Shown one piece after another: positions 8,922 to 17,371 of a DNA stretch of 64,000 bases. Position 1 is the first letter of the stretch. Each line of letters begins with the position of its first letter. The DNA is from Rhizobium sp. BT03. GTDB lineage: Bacteria; Pseudomonadota; Alphaproteobacteria; Rhizobiales; Rhizobiaceae. The notes beneath the pieces are model-generated. The model was not told the DNA's origin and did not search any database. It was given only the letters and a program-made list of their open reading frames with translations. Both the position numbers and the translations under genes were made by a program. Location of the stretch: NCBI RefSeq assembly GCF_030053155.1, contig NZ_CP125642.1, forward strand, positions 310,001 to 374,000. The letters run 5' to 3'.

Positions 8922-9323
8922 TCACGGCATATTCTTCATCATCTCGGGGCTCATCGGCATCATGTTGCTGTTGAGATGATGCATGACCCAGAGGGAACCG
9001 GAGAGCGCGATGGCGACGATGATGATGGTGAAGATCAGCGCCATCATCGTCCAGCCGCCTTCGCTGCGCGGGTTCATGTGCAGGAAGAAGACCATGTGGA
9101 CGACGATCTGGACGGCGCCGATGGCCATCACCAGCACCGCCGTCACCGCCGGGCTGGCGAACACGCCTGACATGACCAGCCAGAAGGGAATGGCGGTCAG
9201 GACGACGGAGAGCGCGAAGCCCATCATATAGCTGCGGAAGGTGCCGTGGCCGGCCTGATGACCGTGGCTGTGGCCGTGATGGGCCTCGTGGGCATCCTCA
9301 TGTGCGGGTGCTTGCGAACTCAT
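8922..9323 (-). CDS. cyoD: Cytochrome o ubiquinol oxidase subunit IV
   Basis: 133 residues from the ATG at 9323, which overlaps the cyoC stop as ATGA; the frame stays open upstream but that part runs inside cyoC. A His-rich cytoplasmic N-terminus ([16 protein letters not shown]) precedes three membrane helices, with [18 protein letters not shown] being the conserved CyoD core. The subunit stabilises the CuB site and the I-III contact in bo3 oxidase. The C-terminus is Met-rich ([16 protein letters not shown]), which is unusual and echoes the Met/His-rich tail of CyoA in the same operon. Confidence 0.95.
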   Translation of the reverse strand: MSSQAPAHEDAHEAHHGHSHGHQAGHGTFRSYMMGFALSVVLTAIPFWLVMSGVFASPAVTAVLVMAIGAVQIVVHMVFFLHMNPRSEGGWTMMALIFTIIIVAIALSGSLWVMHHLNSNMMPMSPEMMKNMP

Positions 9324-9940
9324 CCGAGAACTCCCAGGAGATAGACGAAGGAAAAGACGCCGATCCAGACGACGTCGAGGAAGTGCCAGAACATCGACAG
9401 GCACATCAGACGGCGGCGGTTGGCTTCGACCAGCCCGTGCATCGACACCTGCACCATCAGCGTTATCAGCCAGATGATGCCGAAGGTGACGTGCAGCCCG
9501 TGCGTGCCGACCAGCGTGAAGAAGGAGGACAGGAAGGCGCTGCGCGTCGGGCCGGCGCCTTCGTGGATCAGGTGGATGAACTCATAGAGCTCGAGCCCGA
9601 TGAAGGCCGCGCCGAACAGTCCGGTGACGGCAAGCCAGAACAGCGTTTCCGCTTTGGCGTTCCGCTCCATCTGCAGCATGGCGAAGCCATAGGTGATCGA
9701 CGAGAACAGCAGCATCGAGGTGTTGAGTGCGACGATCGGCAGATCGAAGAGATCGGCCGGCGACGGGCCGGCGGCATAATTGCGGCCGAGCACGCCGTGG
9801 GTGGCAAACAGCACCGCGAAGATCAGGCAGTCGCTCATCAGGTAGAGCCAGAAGCCGAGATTGGTGCTGTTCTCCGGATGATGATCTTCCGTCAGGTAGA
9901 ATTCAGGCTTTTCGGCCGTGTCGATGGTCTGATCGCTCAT
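9320..9940 (-). CDS. cyoC: Cytochrome o ubiquinol oxidase subunit III
   Basis: 206 residues, start ATG at 9940, two bases after the cyoB stop. Five membrane helices are predicted: [20 protein letters not shown] opens the fold, and [13 protein letters not shown] and [20 protein letters not shown] match the conserved helices of subunit III. A longer in-frame start would lie inside cyoB and is rejected. It forms the non-catalytic core subunit of the bo3 quinol oxidase. The tight spacing on both sides indicates translational coupling with cyoB and cyoD. Confidence 0.95.
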   Translation of the reverse strand: MSDQTIDTAEKPEFYLTEDHHPENSTNLGFWLYLMSDCLIFAVLFATHGVLGRNYAAGPSPADLFDLPIVALNTSMLLFSSITYGFAMLQMERNAKAETLFWLAVTGLFGAAFIGLELYEFIHLIHEGAGPTRSAFLSSFFTLVGTHGLHVTFGIIWLITLMVQVSMHGLVEANRRRLMCLSMFWHFLDVVWIGVFSFVYLLGVLG

Positions 9941-9942
9941 GG

Positions 9943-11946
9943 TTACACCTGCTCGGCAAGCAGCGCGGTGCGCTTGCCTTCCGTTTCGGTCACCTCTTCG
10001 GCGGGGATGTGGAAGTCGCGCCGGTAATTGAAGGTATGGCCGATCGCCACGACCAGCAGGGCGACGAAGGAGACGACGACCAGCCACCACATGTACCAGA
10101 TCAGGCCGAAGGCCAGCGCGACGCTGATGGCGGAGAGGATGGCGCCGGTGCCGGTGTTCTTCGGCATGTGGATCGGCCGGAAGCCCTCGAGCGGACGCGC
10201 ATAACCACGGTTCTTCATGTCGTACCAGCTGTCATGGTCGTGGACGACGGGCGTGAAGGCGAAGTTGTAATCCGGCGGCGGCGAGGCGGTCGACCATTCC
10301 AGCGTGCGGCCGTCCCATGGATCGCCGCTGTCGTCGCGCAGTTCCTCGCGCTTCATGAAGCTGACGACGATCTGGATCAGGAAGGCGGCAATGCCGAGCG
10401 CGATCAGGCCGACGCCGAAGGCGGCGATGATGAACCAGATCTGCAGCGACGGGTCCTCGAACTGGCTCATGCGGCGGGTGACGCCCATCAGGCCGAGCAC
10501 ATAGAGCGGCATGAAGGCGAACCAGAAACCGATCTGCCAGAACCAGAAGCTCAGCTTGCCCCAGAAGGGATCGAGCTTGAAGCCGAAAGCCTTCGGGAAC
10601 CAGTAGTTCACGCCGGCGAACATGCCGAAGAGAACGCCGCCGATGATGACGTTGTGGAAGTGGGCGATGAGGAACAGCGAATTGTGCAGCACGAAGTCGG
10701 CCGGCGGCACGGCAAGCATGACGCCGGTCATGCCGCCGATGACGAAGGTGACCATGAAGCCGACCGTCCACAGCATCGGCACCTCGTAGCGGATGCGGCC
10801 GCGATACATGGTGAAGAGCCAGTTGAAGATCTTCGCCCCTGTCGGGATCGAGATGATCATCGTGGTGATGCCGAAGAAGGAGTTGACTGAGGCACCCGAG
10901 CCCATGGTGAAGAAGTGGTGCAGCCAGACGATGTAGGACAGGATCATGATCACGCAGGTCGCGTAGACCATGGAGGCGTAGCCGAACAGGCGTTTGCCCG
11001 AGAAGGTGGCGACGACTTCGGAGAAGATCCCGAAGGCCGGCAGCACCAGGATGTAGACCTCCGGATGGCCCCAGATCCAGATGAGGTTGATGTACATCAT
11101 CGGATTGCCGCCGAGGTCGTTGGTGAAGAAGTTCGTCCCGGCATAGCGGTCGAGCGACAACAGCACGAGCGTTGCGGTCAGGATCGGGAAGGAAGCGACG
11201 ATCAGCACGTTGGTGCAGAGCGCCGTCCAGGTGAAAACCGGCATCTTCATGAAGGTCATGCCCGGCGCGCGCATCTTGACGATGGTGGCGATCAGGTTGA
11301 TGCCGGACAGCGTCGTTCCGACACCCGCCACCTGCAGGCCCCAGATATAATAGTCGACGCCGACGCCGGGACTATAGGCGGCGCCCGACAGCGGCGGGTA
11401 GGCGAGCCAGCCGGTCTGGGCGAATTCGCCGATGAACAGCGACAGCATGATGATGATCGCGCCGGCGGTGGTCATCCAAAAGGAGAAATTGTTCAAGAAG
11501 GGGAAGGAGACGTCGCGCGCGCCGATCTGCAGCGGCACCACGAAGTTCATCAGACCGGTGACGAAGGGCATCGCCACGAAGAAGATCATGATGACGCCGT
11601 GGGCGGTGAAGATCTGGTCGTAATGGTGCGGCGGCAGGTAGCCTTCCGACCCGTTGAAGGCAATCGCCTGCTGGATGCGCATCAGGATGGCGTCGGAGAA
11701 GCCGCGCAGCAGCATGATGACCGCCAGGATCACATACATGATGCCGATCTTCTTGTGATCGACGCTGCAGATCCAGTCGTGCCAGAGCGGGCCCCAGAAC
11801 TTGAAATAGGTGATGGCGCCGAGCAGCGCGAGACCGCCGATGACGACGCCGATGAAGGTCACGACCAGAATCGGCTCGTGATAGGGGATGGCATCGAGGG
11901 TCAACCGGCCGAAGACGAACTTCAGGAGGTCAGGATTGGAAAACAT
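9943..11946 (-). CDS. cyoB: Cytochrome o ubiquinol oxidase subunit I
   Basis: 667 residues, the usual CyoB length. [17 protein letters not shown] lies at the N-terminal end of the oxidase core; the heme ligand His is in [28 protein letters not shown] carries the CuB-ligand His and the cross-linked Tyr, HHFFTMG the remaining CuB histidines, and [13 protein letters not shown] the heme ligands. It oxidises ubiquinol and reduces oxygen while pumping protons. It is the second gene of cyoABCD-surf1. Confidence 0.97.
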   Translation of the reverse strand: MFSNPDLLKFVFGRLTLDAIPYHEPILVVTFIGVVIGGLALLGAITYFKFWGPLWHDWICSVDHKKIGIMYVILAVIMLLRGFSDAILMRIQQAIAFNGSEGYLPPHHYDQIFTAHGVIMIFFVAMPFVTGLMNFVVPLQIGARDVSFPFLNNFSFWMTTAGAIIIMLSLFIGEFAQTGWLAYPPLSGAAYSPGVGVDYYIWGLQVAGVGTTLSGINLIATIVKMRAPGMTFMKMPVFTWTALCTNVLIVASFPILTATLVLLSLDRYAGTNFFTNDLGGNPMMYINLIWIWGHPEVYILVLPAFGIFSEVVATFSGKRLFGYASMVYATCVIMILSYIVWLHHFFTMGSGASVNSFFGITTMIISIPTGAKIFNWLFTMYRGRIRYEVPMLWTVGFMVTFVIGGMTGVMLAVPPADFVLHNSLFLIAHFHNVIIGGVLFGMFAGVNYWFPKAFGFKLDPFWGKLSFWFWQIGFWFAFMPLYVLGLMGVTRRMSQFEDPSLQIWFIIAAFGVGLIALGIAAFLIQIVVSFMKREELRDDSGDPWDGRTLEWSTASPPPDYNFAFTPVVHDHDSWYDMKNRGYARPLEGFRPIHMPKNTGTGAILSAISVALAFGLIWYMWWLVVVSFVALLVVAIGHTFNYRRDFHIPAEEVTETEGKRTALLAEQV

Positions 11947-11988
11947 GGAACAACCCGTTCATTATGTCTTGCGACGCAAAGCGCCAGG

Positions 11989-13161
11989 TTAATTGTTGTT
12001 GTTGAGCTGCGCCGGCGCAGGATCGGCGCCGTTGGTCATGCCGGGCATGGAATGGCCGTTATGCCGCATGTCCGTGCCGGGCGTGCCCTGCATGCCGGGC
12101 ATGTCGTGCTGCATGCTGTTGCCATCGCTTGTGTTGGCCGGCTCGCTGCGCGCCGGAGCGCCCGTTGCCGGCACGGTGGCGGCGGGCGCCACGATGCCTT
12201 CGTCGGCATGGCGGTTGTCATATTGCAGCTTCTCGCGATTCTCGGCACTTTCCTTGCCGCTGCCGCCCATCATGTCGATGTGCATCATCTCGTTCATGCA
12301 CATCTTGCCCGGCGTGGCGCACATGTTGAGGATGGCGGTGTAGAGATCGGCGTCGGCGCCGGCATAATAACGCACCGGCTCCTTCTCGCTCGGCTTCTCG
12401 AGCTTCAGATAGGCGTCGCGGTTGAGCATCGTGCCCTGCTGCTTGACCTTGGCCACCCAGGCGTCGAAGCCTTCGCGGTTAAGGCCATGGAACTTGAAGC
12501 GCATGTGCGAGAAGCCGGCGCCGCTGTAATTGGCGGAGAAGCCCTCATACTCGCCTTCCTGGTTGATGACGGCGTGCAGCTTCGTCTCCATACCAGGCAT
12601 GGCGTAGATCTGGCCGGCGAGCGCAGGGATGTAGAAGGAGTTCATCACCGAAGAAGCAGTGATCTTGAAATTGATCGGTTGGTCCACCGGAGCGGCAAGC
12701 TCGTTGACGGTGGCAATCCCGAGTTCGGGATAGAAGAACAGCCACTTCCAGTCGAGCGCCACGACCTCGACGGTCAGCGGCTTGGTATCGGCCGGGATGG
12801 CGCGCGCCGCATCGAGGCGGTCGAGTGGCCGATAGGGATCGAGCTTATGGGTGGAAATCCAGGTCACGGCGCCGAGCGCAATGATGATCGCCAGGGGTGC
12901 AGCCCAGATGACGATTTCCAGGCGGGTCGAATGGTGCCATTCCGGCGCATAGGTTGCGGCCGTGTTGGAGTGGCGGTAGCGCCAGGCAAAGAGCAGCGTC
13001 AGGAAGATCACCGGGACGATGATCAGAAGCATCAGCACCGTCGAGATGACGATGAGATCGCGCTGTTGCACGGCGATGTCGCCGGACGGCGCCATGACCA
13101 CCATGTTGCATCCTGCCAGGAAAAGCAGCGGCAAGACGGATAGAAGGCGGGAAAACTTCAT
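11989..13161 (-). CDS. cyoA: Cytochrome o ubiquinol oxidase subunit II with Met/His-rich C-terminal tail
   Basis: 390 residues from the ATG at 13161; this start gives a lipoprotein signal with lipobox FLAGC, whereas the longer frame would bury it. Two membrane helices follow, then the periplasmic cupredoxin domain with the WKWLFFYPE strand. The CuA ligands are absent, as expected for a quinol oxidase. The C-terminus is extended by about 100 residues and contains MCMNEMMHIDMMGG, MQHDMPGMQG and MRHNGHSMPGMTNG, ending in NNNN. E. coli CyoA lacks such a tail. Metal (copper) binding is an inference. First gene of the operon. Confidence 0.95.
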   Translation of the reverse strand: MKFSRLLSVLPLLFLAGCNMVVMAPSGDIAVQQRDLIVISTVLMLLIIVPVIFLTLLFAWRYRHSNTAATYAPEWHHSTRLEIVIWAAPLAIIIALGAVTWISTHKLDPYRPLDRLDAARAIPADTKPLTVEVVALDWKWLFFYPELGIATVNELAAPVDQPINFKITASSVMNSFYIPALAGQIYAMPGMETKLHAVINQEGEYEGFSANYSGAGFSHMRFKFHGLNREGFDAWVAKVKQQGTMLNRDAYLKLEKPSEKEPVRYYAGADADLYTAILNMCATPGKMCMNEMMHIDMMGGSGKESAENREKLQYDNRHADEGIVAPAATVPATGAPARSEPANTSDGNSMQHDMPGMQGTPGTDMRHNGHSMPGMTNGADPAPAQLNNNN

Positions 13162-13247
13162 GAGTTTTGGCACGTCTCTAAGCTCTTGTTGTTTCGTTTG
13201 TCTCGCGACTAAAGCACTGAACCTGATCGCGACATGAGGCCTTTGGT

Positions 13248-13275
13248 CGCAGTGCAGCAATCATGCCGCACTGCG
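13248..13275. promoter_or_regulatory. Inverted repeat upstream of cyoA
   Basis: CGCAGTGC (13248-13255) and GCACTGCG (13268-13275) are perfect eight-base inverted arms with a 12-base spacer, 87 bases before the cyoA ATG. A second, shorter pair GCGAC/GTCGC overlaps its left side. It may be an operator for oxygen or redox control of the cyo operon; no regulator can be named from sequence. Confidence 0.35.
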
Positions 13276-13492
13276 GCGTAAATGCTGGTGTCCTATAGCG
13301 TTGAAATCCTGATGAAATCCAGAAGGATTTTTGCCGGCGCATGCTTCAGTCCAATATATCCCCAACAAGCGGTCAAGCCAGCATTTGCAGGGGAAAATCA
13401 CCGTTCGGGCCATGCAATTTTTCCTATCTGCGCTTCATTTGCGCCGCGATGATCAACTATTTCAGTCTTACGGACTTGATAAGCCTGCGGGT

Positions 13493-13506
13493 TTGATCAA
13501 GATCAC
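13493..13506. promoter_or_regulatory. FNR/FixK-like box in the cyoA-MFS intergenic region
   Basis: TTGAT-CAAG-ATCAC matches the TTGAT-N4-ATCAA consensus of FNR/FixK/FnrN sites at nine of ten positions. It lies 43 bases before the MFS ATG at 13550 and about 330 bases before cyoA. If activating at -41.5 the transcript would start inside the MFS ribosome site, so it may instead repress that gene, or be chance. The rest of the 388-base gap holds only the inverted repeat at 13248. Confidence 0.3.
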
Positions 13507-13549
13507 GCTTGGGGCGCCTTGCCGGAAGCGCCTTAACGAGGAGGCGTTT

Positions 13550-14881
13550 ATGGCAACAACATCGCACTACGGGCCGTCATCATCGTCGCTGGAACGCGAC
13601 GCGCGGCGTATTCACGACGACAAACCGGTTTCGCCAGGCAGCATCGCCGTCGGCGTGGTGATCGGCCGCATGTCGGAATTCTTCGATTTCTTCGTCTATG
13701 GCCTCGCCTCGGTCCTGGTCTTTCCACAGCTGGTCTTCCCCTTCGCGCCCGACAGGCTGACGGCGACACTCTATTCCTTCGCCATCTTCTCGCTCGCTTT
13801 CCTTGCCCGCCCCGTCGGCTCCGTCGTCTTCATGACCATCGACCGGATGTATGGGCGCGGCACCAAGCTGACGATCGCGCTCTTCCTGCTCGGCGGCTCC
13901 ACGGCCTCGATCGCCTTCCTGCCGGGTTACGAGGAGATCGGCGTCTGGTCGATCGCGCTCTTGGCGCTCTTCCGCCTCGGCCAGGGTTTTGCGCTCGGCG
14001 GCGCCTGGGACGGGCTCGCCTCGCTGCTGGCGCTCAACGCGCCGGCCAATCGCCGCGGCTGGTATGCGATGATCCCGCAGCTCGGCGCGCCGATCGGCTT
14101 TGCGCTGGCCAGCACCCTGTTCGGTTATTTCGTCGCCAATCTTTCCAGCGAGGATTTCCTCTCCTGGGGCTGGCGTTATCCCTTCTTCGTCGCCTTCGCG
14201 ATCAACGTCGTGGCGCTGTTTGCCCGTCTGCGCCTGGTCATGACCAAGGAATTCGGCACGCTGCTCGAACAGCACGAGCTGGAGGCAGCACCGATCCTGG
14301 ACGTGCTGCGCGTTCACGGCCGCGATATTCTGATCGGCGCCTTCGTGCCGCTCGCAAGCTTTGCCATGTTCCACCTCGTCACCATCTTCCCGCTCGGCTG
14401 GATGAGCCTTTACGGCAACCAGCCGATCGGCGCCTTCATGGTGGTGCAGGTGGTCGGCGCCATGGTCGGCATCCTCACGATCATCGCCTCGGGCCTGATC
14501 GCCGACCGCATCGGCCGGCGCGCCCAGCTTGCCATCTGCGCCGTCCTGATCGCCGTCTTCAGCTTCGTCGGGCCGATCCTGATCGCCTCCGGCAACAGCG
14601 GCCACGACGCCTTCGTCATCATCGGTTTCGGCGTACTCGGCCTGTCCTTCGGCCAGGCGACCGGCTCGATCTCGTCGCGCTTCGGCCGCGGCTATCGCTA
14701 TACGGGTGCTGCCTTCACCTCGGACCTCGCCTGGCTGATCGGCGCCGGCTTCGCGCCGCTGGTGGCGCTCAGCCTTTCCAGCCGCTTCGGCCTGACCTTC
14801 GTCGGCTACTACCTTCTCTCCGGCGCCATCTGCACGCTGGCGGCGCTGGCTTTCAGCAGAGCGCTGGAACAGCGGGAATAG
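13550..14881 (+). CDS. MFS transporter, metabolite:H+ symporter type
   Basis: 443 residues from the ATG at 13550, chosen for GAGGAGG six bases upstream; the frame is open for 73 more codons without a signal. GVVIGRMSEFFDFFVYGLASVLVFP is a typical first MHS-family helix, LARPVGSVVFMTIDRMYGRG the conserved loop 2-3 motif, and GLIADRIGRRAQL the equivalent loop in the second half. Twelve helices are expected. The MHS family imports organic acids, betaines or shikimate with protons; the substrate here is unknown. A RIME-like repeat follows the stop. Confidence 0.88.
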   Translation: MATTSHYGPSSSSLERDARRIHDDKPVSPGSIAVGVVIGRMSEFFDFFVYGLASVLVFPQLVFPFAPDRLTATLYSFAIFSLAFLARPVGSVVFMTIDRMYGRGTKLTIALFLLGGSTASIAFLPGYEEIGVWSIALLALFRLGQGFALGGAWDGLASLLALNAPANRRGWYAMIPQLGAPIGFALASTLFGYFVANLSSEDFLSWGWRYPFFVAFAINVVALFARLRLVMTKEFGTLLEQHELEAAPILDVLRVHGRDILIGAFVPLASFAMFHLVTIFPLGWMSLYGNQPIGAFMVVQVVGAMVGILTIIASGLIADRIGRRAQLAICAVLIAVFSFVGPILIASGNSGHDAFVIIGFGVLGLSFGQATGSISSRFGRGYRYTGAAFTSDLAWLIGAGFAPLVALSLSSRFGLTFVGYYLLSGAICTLAALAFSRALEQRE

Positions 14882-14898
14882 GCGGGTCGTCGAGGCCC

Positions 14899-15039
14899 GC
14901 CCCTCATCCGCCTGCGGGCACCTTCTCCCCGCTTGCGGGGCGAAGGGACCGAGCCGCGACCTCTCCGTTTCTCGCCAAGCTCTCACTGGGCACGTCCCCT
15001 CTCCCCGTTTTTTACGGGGAGAGGGTTAGGGTGAGGGGC
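14899..15039. repeat. RIME-like palindromic mosaic repeat, copy 2
   Basis: A full-length copy (about 141 bases) runs from CCCCTCATCCGCCTGCGGGC through hairpin TTCTCCCCGC-ttgc-GGGGCGAA to a second hairpin CTCTCCCCGT-tttt-ACGGGGAGAG and GGGTGAGGGGC. Its ends are imperfect inverted copies of each other (CCCCTCA and TGAGGGG). It sits just after the MFS gene and just before the toxin-antitoxin promoter region. Confidence 0.8.
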
Positions 15040-15166
15040 AGCCATCGGCACCGACCGGGCAGAAGAATAAAGCGAACTTTCATTTCGGGCAATGCATTCC
15101 AATTATTGAACGCATTGCAATCTATAATTAATTGCATAGGATATCCGCGATCAGCGAGGATATGCC

Positions 15167-15625
15167 ATGACCGCGGAAACCATCGATCATTCGACCCTTT
15201 CCCGCCTTGTCGATGCAGGCGCGGTCGATGCCGCGCATGTCGTCGGCAAGACCGGCGGCTGGTCCGTCGTCATCCGCTACGGCAAATCAGAGCGTCCGCT
15301 CGCCGCCCAGCGCAGCCGGCAGGTGCGCCTGTTCAAGCGCATGGATACGCTGGTGTCCTATCTCAAGGATATCGGCATCTCGCAGTTCGATGTCGATGCG
15401 GCCGATTACGTTCCCGAGACGGCATCGCGGCCGGATCGGGCCGCCGCTTTGCGTCGGACCCATGAGGCGGCGGAATACGACAAATGGTTCCGCGAACAGG
15501 TCGAGGAAGCGATTCGGGAAGCCGATGATCCGAACGCGGTCTGGATCCCGCACGAAGTCGTTAAGGAAGAGATGGCGCGCGAACGGGCGGAACTGTTGGC
15601 GCGGCTTAAGGGCGAGAGCAAGTGA
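15167..15625 (+). CDS. Putative type II antitoxin with extra N-terminal domain
   Basis: 152 residues. The C-terminal third (EYDKWFREQVEEAIREADDP followed by VWIPHEVVKEEMARERAELLARL) matches the toxin-wrapping tail of RelB/ParD-type antitoxins. The N-terminal ~80 residues (AHVVGKTGGWSVVIRYGKSE, then RLFKRMDTLVSYLKDIGISQFDVDAADY) do not look like a normal ribbon-helix-helix. They recall plasmid partition-associated ParC-like small proteins, which is my recollection and uncertain. The next gene, a RelE/ParE toxin, starts at a GTG overlapping this stop (GTGA), so the pair is translationally coupled and presumably self-regulated. Confidence 0.7.
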   Translation: MTAETIDHSTLSRLVDAGAVDAAHVVGKTGGWSVVIRYGKSERPLAAQRSRQVRLFKRMDTLVSYLKDIGISQFDVDAADYVPETASRPDRAAALRRTHEAAEYDKWFREQVEEAIREADDPNAVWIPHEVVKEEMARERAELLARLKGESK

Positions 15626-15912
15626 AGCTCGTCTGGCGTGCGAAAGCTGCATCCGATCGCAAAAGAGCCATTCAGTTTATCGCCGACCAGAATGTCGGCG
15701 CCGCGATAAGCCAACTTGATGAGATCGAGCGTCAGACCGATTTGCTCATTGATCAGCCGGAGATCGGCCGGCCCGGACGAATCGATGGAACGCGCGAACT
15801 GGTCATTTCACGCACATCTTTCATCGTGATCTATCGTGTCCGCCAAAAAGCCAAACAGGTGGAAATTTTGCGCCTCGTCCATGGTGCGCAAAAATGGCCG
15901 CCGAAATCTTGA
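15622..15912 (+). CDS. RelE/ParE-family toxin
   Basis: 96 residues, GTG start overlapping the antitoxin stop. KLVWRAKAASDRKRAIQFIADQN is the N-terminal strand and helix of the ParE/RelE fold. GRPGRIDGTRELVISRTSFIVIYRV holds the conserved PxxGRxGRxxGTRELV...YR block, and VEILRLVHGAQKWP the last strand with the RVxHxxQxWP signature. Length and motifs are complete, so it is probably functional. Relatives either inhibit gyrase (ParE) or cleave mRNA on the ribosome (RelE); sequence alone does not decide. Confidence 0.88.
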   Translation: MKLVWRAKAASDRKRAIQFIADQNVGAAISQLDEIERQTDLLIDQPEIGRPGRIDGTRELVISRTSFIVIYRVRQKAKQVEILRLVHGAQKWPPKS

Positions 15913-16002
15913 TCTGATACCTGCCCGAAAGCATGAACCATCATGCGCCTTTCTAATAGCTGATTGCTGGGAAGCTCCATAGTGATAGTCCGTTCAGAGT
16001 GG

Positions 16003-16717
16003 ATGCCCTCCACCCGTGAAATCGATGAAGAGACAGCCATTTGCGCGATCGGCGACGTTCGTGGACGCGCTGATCTTCTGAGAGAGATGCATCTCGGTAT
16101 TGCGCACGAATTTCACCTCATTTCTCCGGGTGCTGCTCATTGCATCCATCTGGGCGATCTGATCGACCCGGGGGGCCGGAAAGCGTGCGGTCGCTGAGAT
16201 TAGCCATGCAGGGCATTCCCGGTGCGACCAACTGCACCCTCTTGGAAATCATGAACATCGATTGATTCAGTTGCTTCGCGCACCTGACGCCAAGATGATG
16301 GATCGTTGGCTGGCGAATGGCGGTACCGAATTCTTTGAGGAACTCGGCGTTGACCCTCGCGGCCGGTGGGAAGAGAGGGTGTCGGAGCTTCTAGGCGGCG
16401 ATATGATTGAGTGGCTGCATTCGTTGTCTCTGAAGGTGCAGATCGGAAAACTACTTTTCGTCCATGCGGGCATCGATGCAGAGGTTCCGATCAATCGTCA
16501 GACCGCAGAAACTCTTGCGTGGATTCGCGAGCCTTGGCTTTCTTCGAAGGGGCCATATGAAGATGGGCTGGCCATCATACATGGTCACACGCCCATCGCC
16601 GATGTCGTTCTCAGCAACCAGCACAGGATCAACCTGGATAGCGGGGCTTGCGAAACAGGTGTTTTGAGCGCGCTTCTGATCCATGACGGTCGAATGAAGC
16701 TCTTTCAGACCGGTTGA
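16003..16717 (+). pseudogene. Metallophosphoesterase (PP1/PP2A-like), split by two frameshifts
   Basis: Three reading frames join into one serine/threonine-phosphatase-like metallophosphoesterase. Frame one from the ATG at 16003 gives AICAIGDVRGRADLLREM and HCIHLGDLID, then breaks in a G-run near 16170-16176 (net +2 bases). The middle frame reads PESVRSLRLAMQGIPGATN to about 16240, where one G appears missing. The third resumes with GNHEHRLIQLLRAP, HAGID and IIHGHTP to 16717. The first metal motif normally reads GDxHG, but here the His is Arg (GDVRG). That argues for real decay and not only sequencing error. A TTG at 15964 is an alternative start. Confidence 0.75.
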
Positions 16718-16805
16718 AACGCCCGCGAAATCCTCCGGACATCCATGATGTTTACCGCCCGTTCGGTCTTCGTATGAGCTGCCGAGCAATTCTGGTTCAG
16801 CGACT

Positions 16806-17273
16806 CTACTGCGCCATCTGCGGCTGCTTTGCCGCCCGCGCCGCGGTCAGTTCCGCGGTGGTGTGGTTCAGGCGGTCGGCGAGCACGCGCATGATTTCGA
16901 CGGCCATTTCGGGGAAGTCGCTGAGCAGCTTCAGGAAGTGCTCCTTGCTGATGCGCAGCACCTCGAGCGGCGAGGTGGCGCGCACCGTTGCCGTGCGCGA
17001 GACATCGCAGAGGATGGCGATTTCGCCGACGATGGAGTTGAGCTCGACATCGGCGACCTTGATCTCGCCGGCCGGCGAGGAGACGATGATGTCGGCGCTG
17101 CCGGAGAGGATGACATAGGCGGCGTCGCCGACATCGCCCTGGTGAAAGAGATCCTGGCCGGCCTTGTAGGTCATGCGATCGGAGGTGAAGGCCAAAAGCT
17201 TGAGCTTGGCCGGCGCAATCCTCGCAAAGATCGGCACCCGGCGCAGCATTTCGACTTCGTCTCTCAACAGCAT
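16806..17273 (-). CDS. Stand-alone cyclic-nucleotide-binding domain protein
   Basis: 155 residues containing one CNBD and no DNA-binding helix-turn-helix. Residues ~38-50 include the FHQGDVGDAAYVILSG turn, and the phosphate-binding cassette is GEIAILCDVSRTATV with the Glu and Arg used to bind cAMP or cGMP. A 25-residue helical tail ends the protein. It lies about 100 bases downstream of, and on the same strand as, the 904-residue ABC-like protein and probably shares its transcript. That suggests cNMP control of the membrane protein (inference). Three cyclase-type genes occur elsewhere in the window. Confidence 0.85.
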   Translation of the reverse strand: MLLRDEVEMLRRVPIFARIAPAKLKLLAFTSDRMTYKAGQDLFHQGDVGDAAYVILSGSADIIVSSPAGEIKVADVELNSIVGEIAILCDVSRTATVRATSPLEVLRISKEHFLKLLSDFPEMAVEIMRVLADRLNHTTAELTAARAAKQPQMAQ

Positions 17274-17371
17274 GAGCGTTTCAATCCCCTGACGCAGGGT
17301 TCTTGGAACCAGGCGCCTTCAATTCCGGACGTCCCCCCGGGAACGCCTACCATCGCCGCCCCAATAGAATA

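Noticed and set aside
10915..13143. 742-codon plus-strand open frame across cyoB and cyoA
   Set aside because: Spans two real genes on the other strand and has His/Asp-rich shadow composition.
13331..13549. In-frame extension before the MFS start
   Set aside because: No ribosome site, AT-rich with an FNR-like box, and the ATG at 13550 has an ideal GAGGAGG.
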